This document shows positions 62,539-64,000 of a DNA stretch of 64,000 nt, one piece after another; within the stretch, counting starts at the first letter, position 1, and each line of letters starts with the position of its first letter. The stretch covers positions 558,001-622,000 of the forward strand of contig CAWFOB010000001.1 in assembly GCA_963817375.1 (NCBI GenBank). Reading direction: 5' to 3'. A model generated the notes under the pieces. The model was not told the DNA's origin. It saw nothing but the letters and a program-made list of their open reading frames with translations, and did no database searches. This DNA comes from JACVRM01 sp963817375. GTDB lineage: Bacteria; Actinomycetota; Thermoleophilia; Gaiellales; Gaiellaceae. The translations under genes and the position numbers were made by a program.

Positions 62539-62574
62539 CGACGACCGGCCCGGGCAAGGCCGGGCCGGTCGTCG
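62539..62574. terminator. Strong terminator hairpin
   Basis: Perfect 15-base arms CGACGACCGGCCCGG (62539-62553) and CCGGGCCGGTCGTCG (62560-62574) with loop GCAAGG, directly after the stop of the repeat-protein gene and before the fmdB-type gene. Confidence 0.8.
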
Positions 62575-62593
62575 AGTTCGGACGTGGTGCGGG

Positions 62594-64000
62594 TCAGTGA
62601 ATCTCGACCGTTGCGGTCGAGGAAGCGAGTCGCGACAGCTGCCACTGGCCGCTGACGAGGTTGCAGCGCATGCTGACCTTGTCGCCGACGTGGAACGCCG
62701 ACAGGTCGGCCGCGGTCGGGTACGTGCAGGTCACGGTGTCGCCACCGTCGACCTTGACGCCCACGCTGCCGCCGCCGACCGCCGTGATCAGGCCGGTCAC
62801 GGTGCGCTGGACCGAGCCGTCGGCCTTGACGAGCGCCGAGCTGCCGTACAGCAGGTTGAACACGAGGCCGCTGTCCGTGCGCTTGCACGAGAGCGCGACC
62901 TGGTCGCCGACGTGGAACAGCGAGAAGTCGACCGGAGTGGCGACGCCGCAGTGCAGCGACGCGTTCTCGGTGCTGACCGTCACCGACGTGTCGGTGAGCT
63001 TGCCGATCAGGCCCAGCTCGCCCGTGGACAGGTTGATCCAGGCGGCCGCCGTGCGCAGCTGCACCAGCACGAGCTTGCCGTCGCGGAGCGCGCAGTCCAT
63101 CTTGGCCGTGTCGCCGAGGTGGAAGAACGCGAGGCTCACGCCGTTCGGAACCGCGCAGGTGTTGACCTTGTCGCCGTCGCCCTTCAGCGAGGCGTTCGTC
63201 GACGCGTCGGTCAGCAGGCCGGCGAACGACGTCGGCTGCGTCGGCGGGCTCGGCGGGGGCGGCGGGTCGAGCGACTTGATCGCCACGAGGACGAAGCCGC
63301 TGTCGGTCCGCTTGCAGTAGATGCCGACCTTCGCGCCGACGGCGAACGCCGAGACATTCACGGTCGACGGCACGTTGCACGTCAGCGAGGTGGCGTTGTC
63401 CCGCGTAACGGTGATCGAGCCGTCCGTCTTCGTGCTGAGCACGCCGGACGCGTCCGCGTAGGTGGGCGCGGTCGTCTGGCCGCCGTTGCCGCCCGACTTG
63501 TTGCCATCGTCGGTCTTCGACGGGTCGTGGTCGGTGTTGCCCTGCACCAGCGTGAACGACCCGTCGGCGTTCACGGTGACGAGCAGGACGATGACGTCGC
63601 CCGGCTGCCACGCGGGGAGCTGCGTGCCGAGCGTGAAGTGCACGCGGACCTGCCCGCGGTGCACGATCGCGACGTCGAAGCCGTCGTTGCCGCCGCGCAG
63701 GAAGATGCCGACGATCTTGACCTGGCCCGTGTGGCCCGTCTCCTTCACGTCGCCCTCGCCCGCGTCGAGGCCGGTCTTGCCGACGTCCGCGTTGACCGTG
63801 ACCTGGTCGCCGGGGTTGAGCCCGGTCGAGTCATCGGCCAGGGCCGCGCCGGCGGTGTAGCGCAGGCCGAACACGGTTCCGCCCGCCGAGACGATCAGCT
63901 GGCTCTTCGCCGCGTCGTAGCGCACGACGACGCCGCCGAACTTCACCTGCTTCGCGCGGCCGAGCGCCTTGACCTTCGTGCCCTTGTACGTGCCGTCCGA
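62594..64000 (-). CDS. Secreted-type repeat protein with Cys-pair beta domains (runs off right edge)
   Basis: At least 468 aa; the frame is open to the window edge so the N-terminus is missing. The first part has DUF5666-like beta sequence (LNPGDQVTVNADV, VKIVGIFLRGGNDGFDVAIV, WQPGDVIVLLVTVNADG). After a Gly/Asn/Asp/Lys linker (PSKTDDGNKSGGNGG) come four ~85-residue repeats, each with a Cys pair: LTCNVPSTVNVSAFAVGAKV/GIYCKR, NTCAVPNGVSLAFFHLGDTA/KMDC, LHCGVATPVDFSLFHVGDQV/ALSCKR, VTCTYPTAADLSAFHVGDKV/SMRC. A PPPPPSPPTQP linker separates the first two. Likely surface or wall protein; function unknown. Confidence 0.75.
   Translation of the reverse strand, partial: SDGTYKGTKVKALGRAKQVKFGGVVVRYDAAKSQLIVSAGGTVFGLRYTAGAALADDSTGLNPGDQVTVNADVGKTGLDAGEGDVKETGHTGQVKIVGIFLRGGNDGFDVAIVHRGQVRVHFTLGTQLPAWQPGDVIVLLVTVNADGSFTLVQGNTDHDPSKTDDGNKSGGNGGQTTAPTYADASGVLSTKTDGSITVTRDNATSLTCNVPSTVNVSAFAVGAKVGIYCKRTDSGFVLVAIKSLDPPPPPSPPTQPTSFAGLLTDASTNASLKGDGDKVNTCAVPNGVSLAFFHLGDTAKMDCALRDGKLVLVQLRTAAAWINLSTGELGLIGKLTDTSVTVSTENASLHCGVATPVDFSLFHVGDQVALSCKRTDSGLVFNLLYGSSALVKADGSVQRTVTGLITAVGGGSVGVKVDGGDTVTCTYPTAADLSAFHVGDKVSMRCNLVSGQWQLSRLASSTATVEIH

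Overview
The window is very GC-rich, gene-dense DNA (no gene-free stretch over about 165 bases; 4-base overlaps between same-strand genes are the rule). The GlgE alpha-glucan pathway, an Eis-type acetyltransferase, an F420-type LLM oxidoreductase, an actinobacterial Rex and a GntR/YtrA-ABC unit point to an actinobacterium. My best guess is the class Thermoleophilia (Gaiellales/Solirubrobacterales), probably from a metagenome or draft assembly; this is inference from gene content.

Layout. 0-14 kb: alpha-glucan/trehalose metabolism. The end of glgX (off the left edge) and treZ read leftwards. A YtrA-ABC transporter unit follows on the plus strand, then the leftward operon glgE-treS-mak-glgB (complete GlgE pathway) with malQ divergent, and an Eis-like acetyltransferase. 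14-21.7 kb: a PcrA/UvrD helicase carrying a 370-residue intein, a remarkable 1059-aa cyclase/TM/beta-propeller/solute-binding fusion, and a PadR-HAAS membrane pair. 21.7-22.9 kb: a cupin and an AlkZ-related protein. 22.9-28.1 kb: a leftward B12 locus (cobS, cobT, cobU, btuD, btuC, btuF) under a cobalamin riboswitch, riddled with short indels as sequenced. 28.1-30.7 kb: VanZ, HAD, a small protein, and an ATP-dependent DNA ligase.

30.7-46.1 kb is one uninterrupted leftward block that looks like a potassium-homeostasis island. In transcription order it holds a KdpD-type histidine kinase, KdpE, two micro-proteins (one is KdpF), KdpA-KdpC-KdpB, a separate KdpD sensor half, a USP protein, two APC-USP transporters, a 55-aa membrane protein, a third APC-USP transporter, and two RCK/TrkA proteins. 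KdpD is split into two proteins at opposite ends of the kdp genes.

46.2-64 kb: LLM oxidoreductase, a two-repeat secreted protein, a K+-independent proton pyrophosphatase, MTA phosphorylase, DUF1844, a carboxylate-amine ligase, a glycosyltransferase, Rex with an operator on its own start, a glutaredoxin-like protein, glutamate dehydrogenase, an S8 protease, the t6A/RimI cluster (tsaE-tsaB-rimI-tsaD), a family-4 uracil-DNA glycosylase, an FmdB zinc ribbon, and a secreted-type Cys-pair repeat protein running off the right edge.

Two cross-cutting features stand out. A dispersed GTCCCC-rich inverted-repeat element occurs at three loci (407-571, 54988-55108, 61477-61612), each time starting exactly at the stop codon of a leftward gene. 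Many reading frames also carry single-base frameshifts (isolated ones mostly net +1; a dense cluster in the B12 locus), which I take mainly as sequence errors, so those genes are annotated across the break. No tRNA, rRNA, CRISPR array or transposase was seen.
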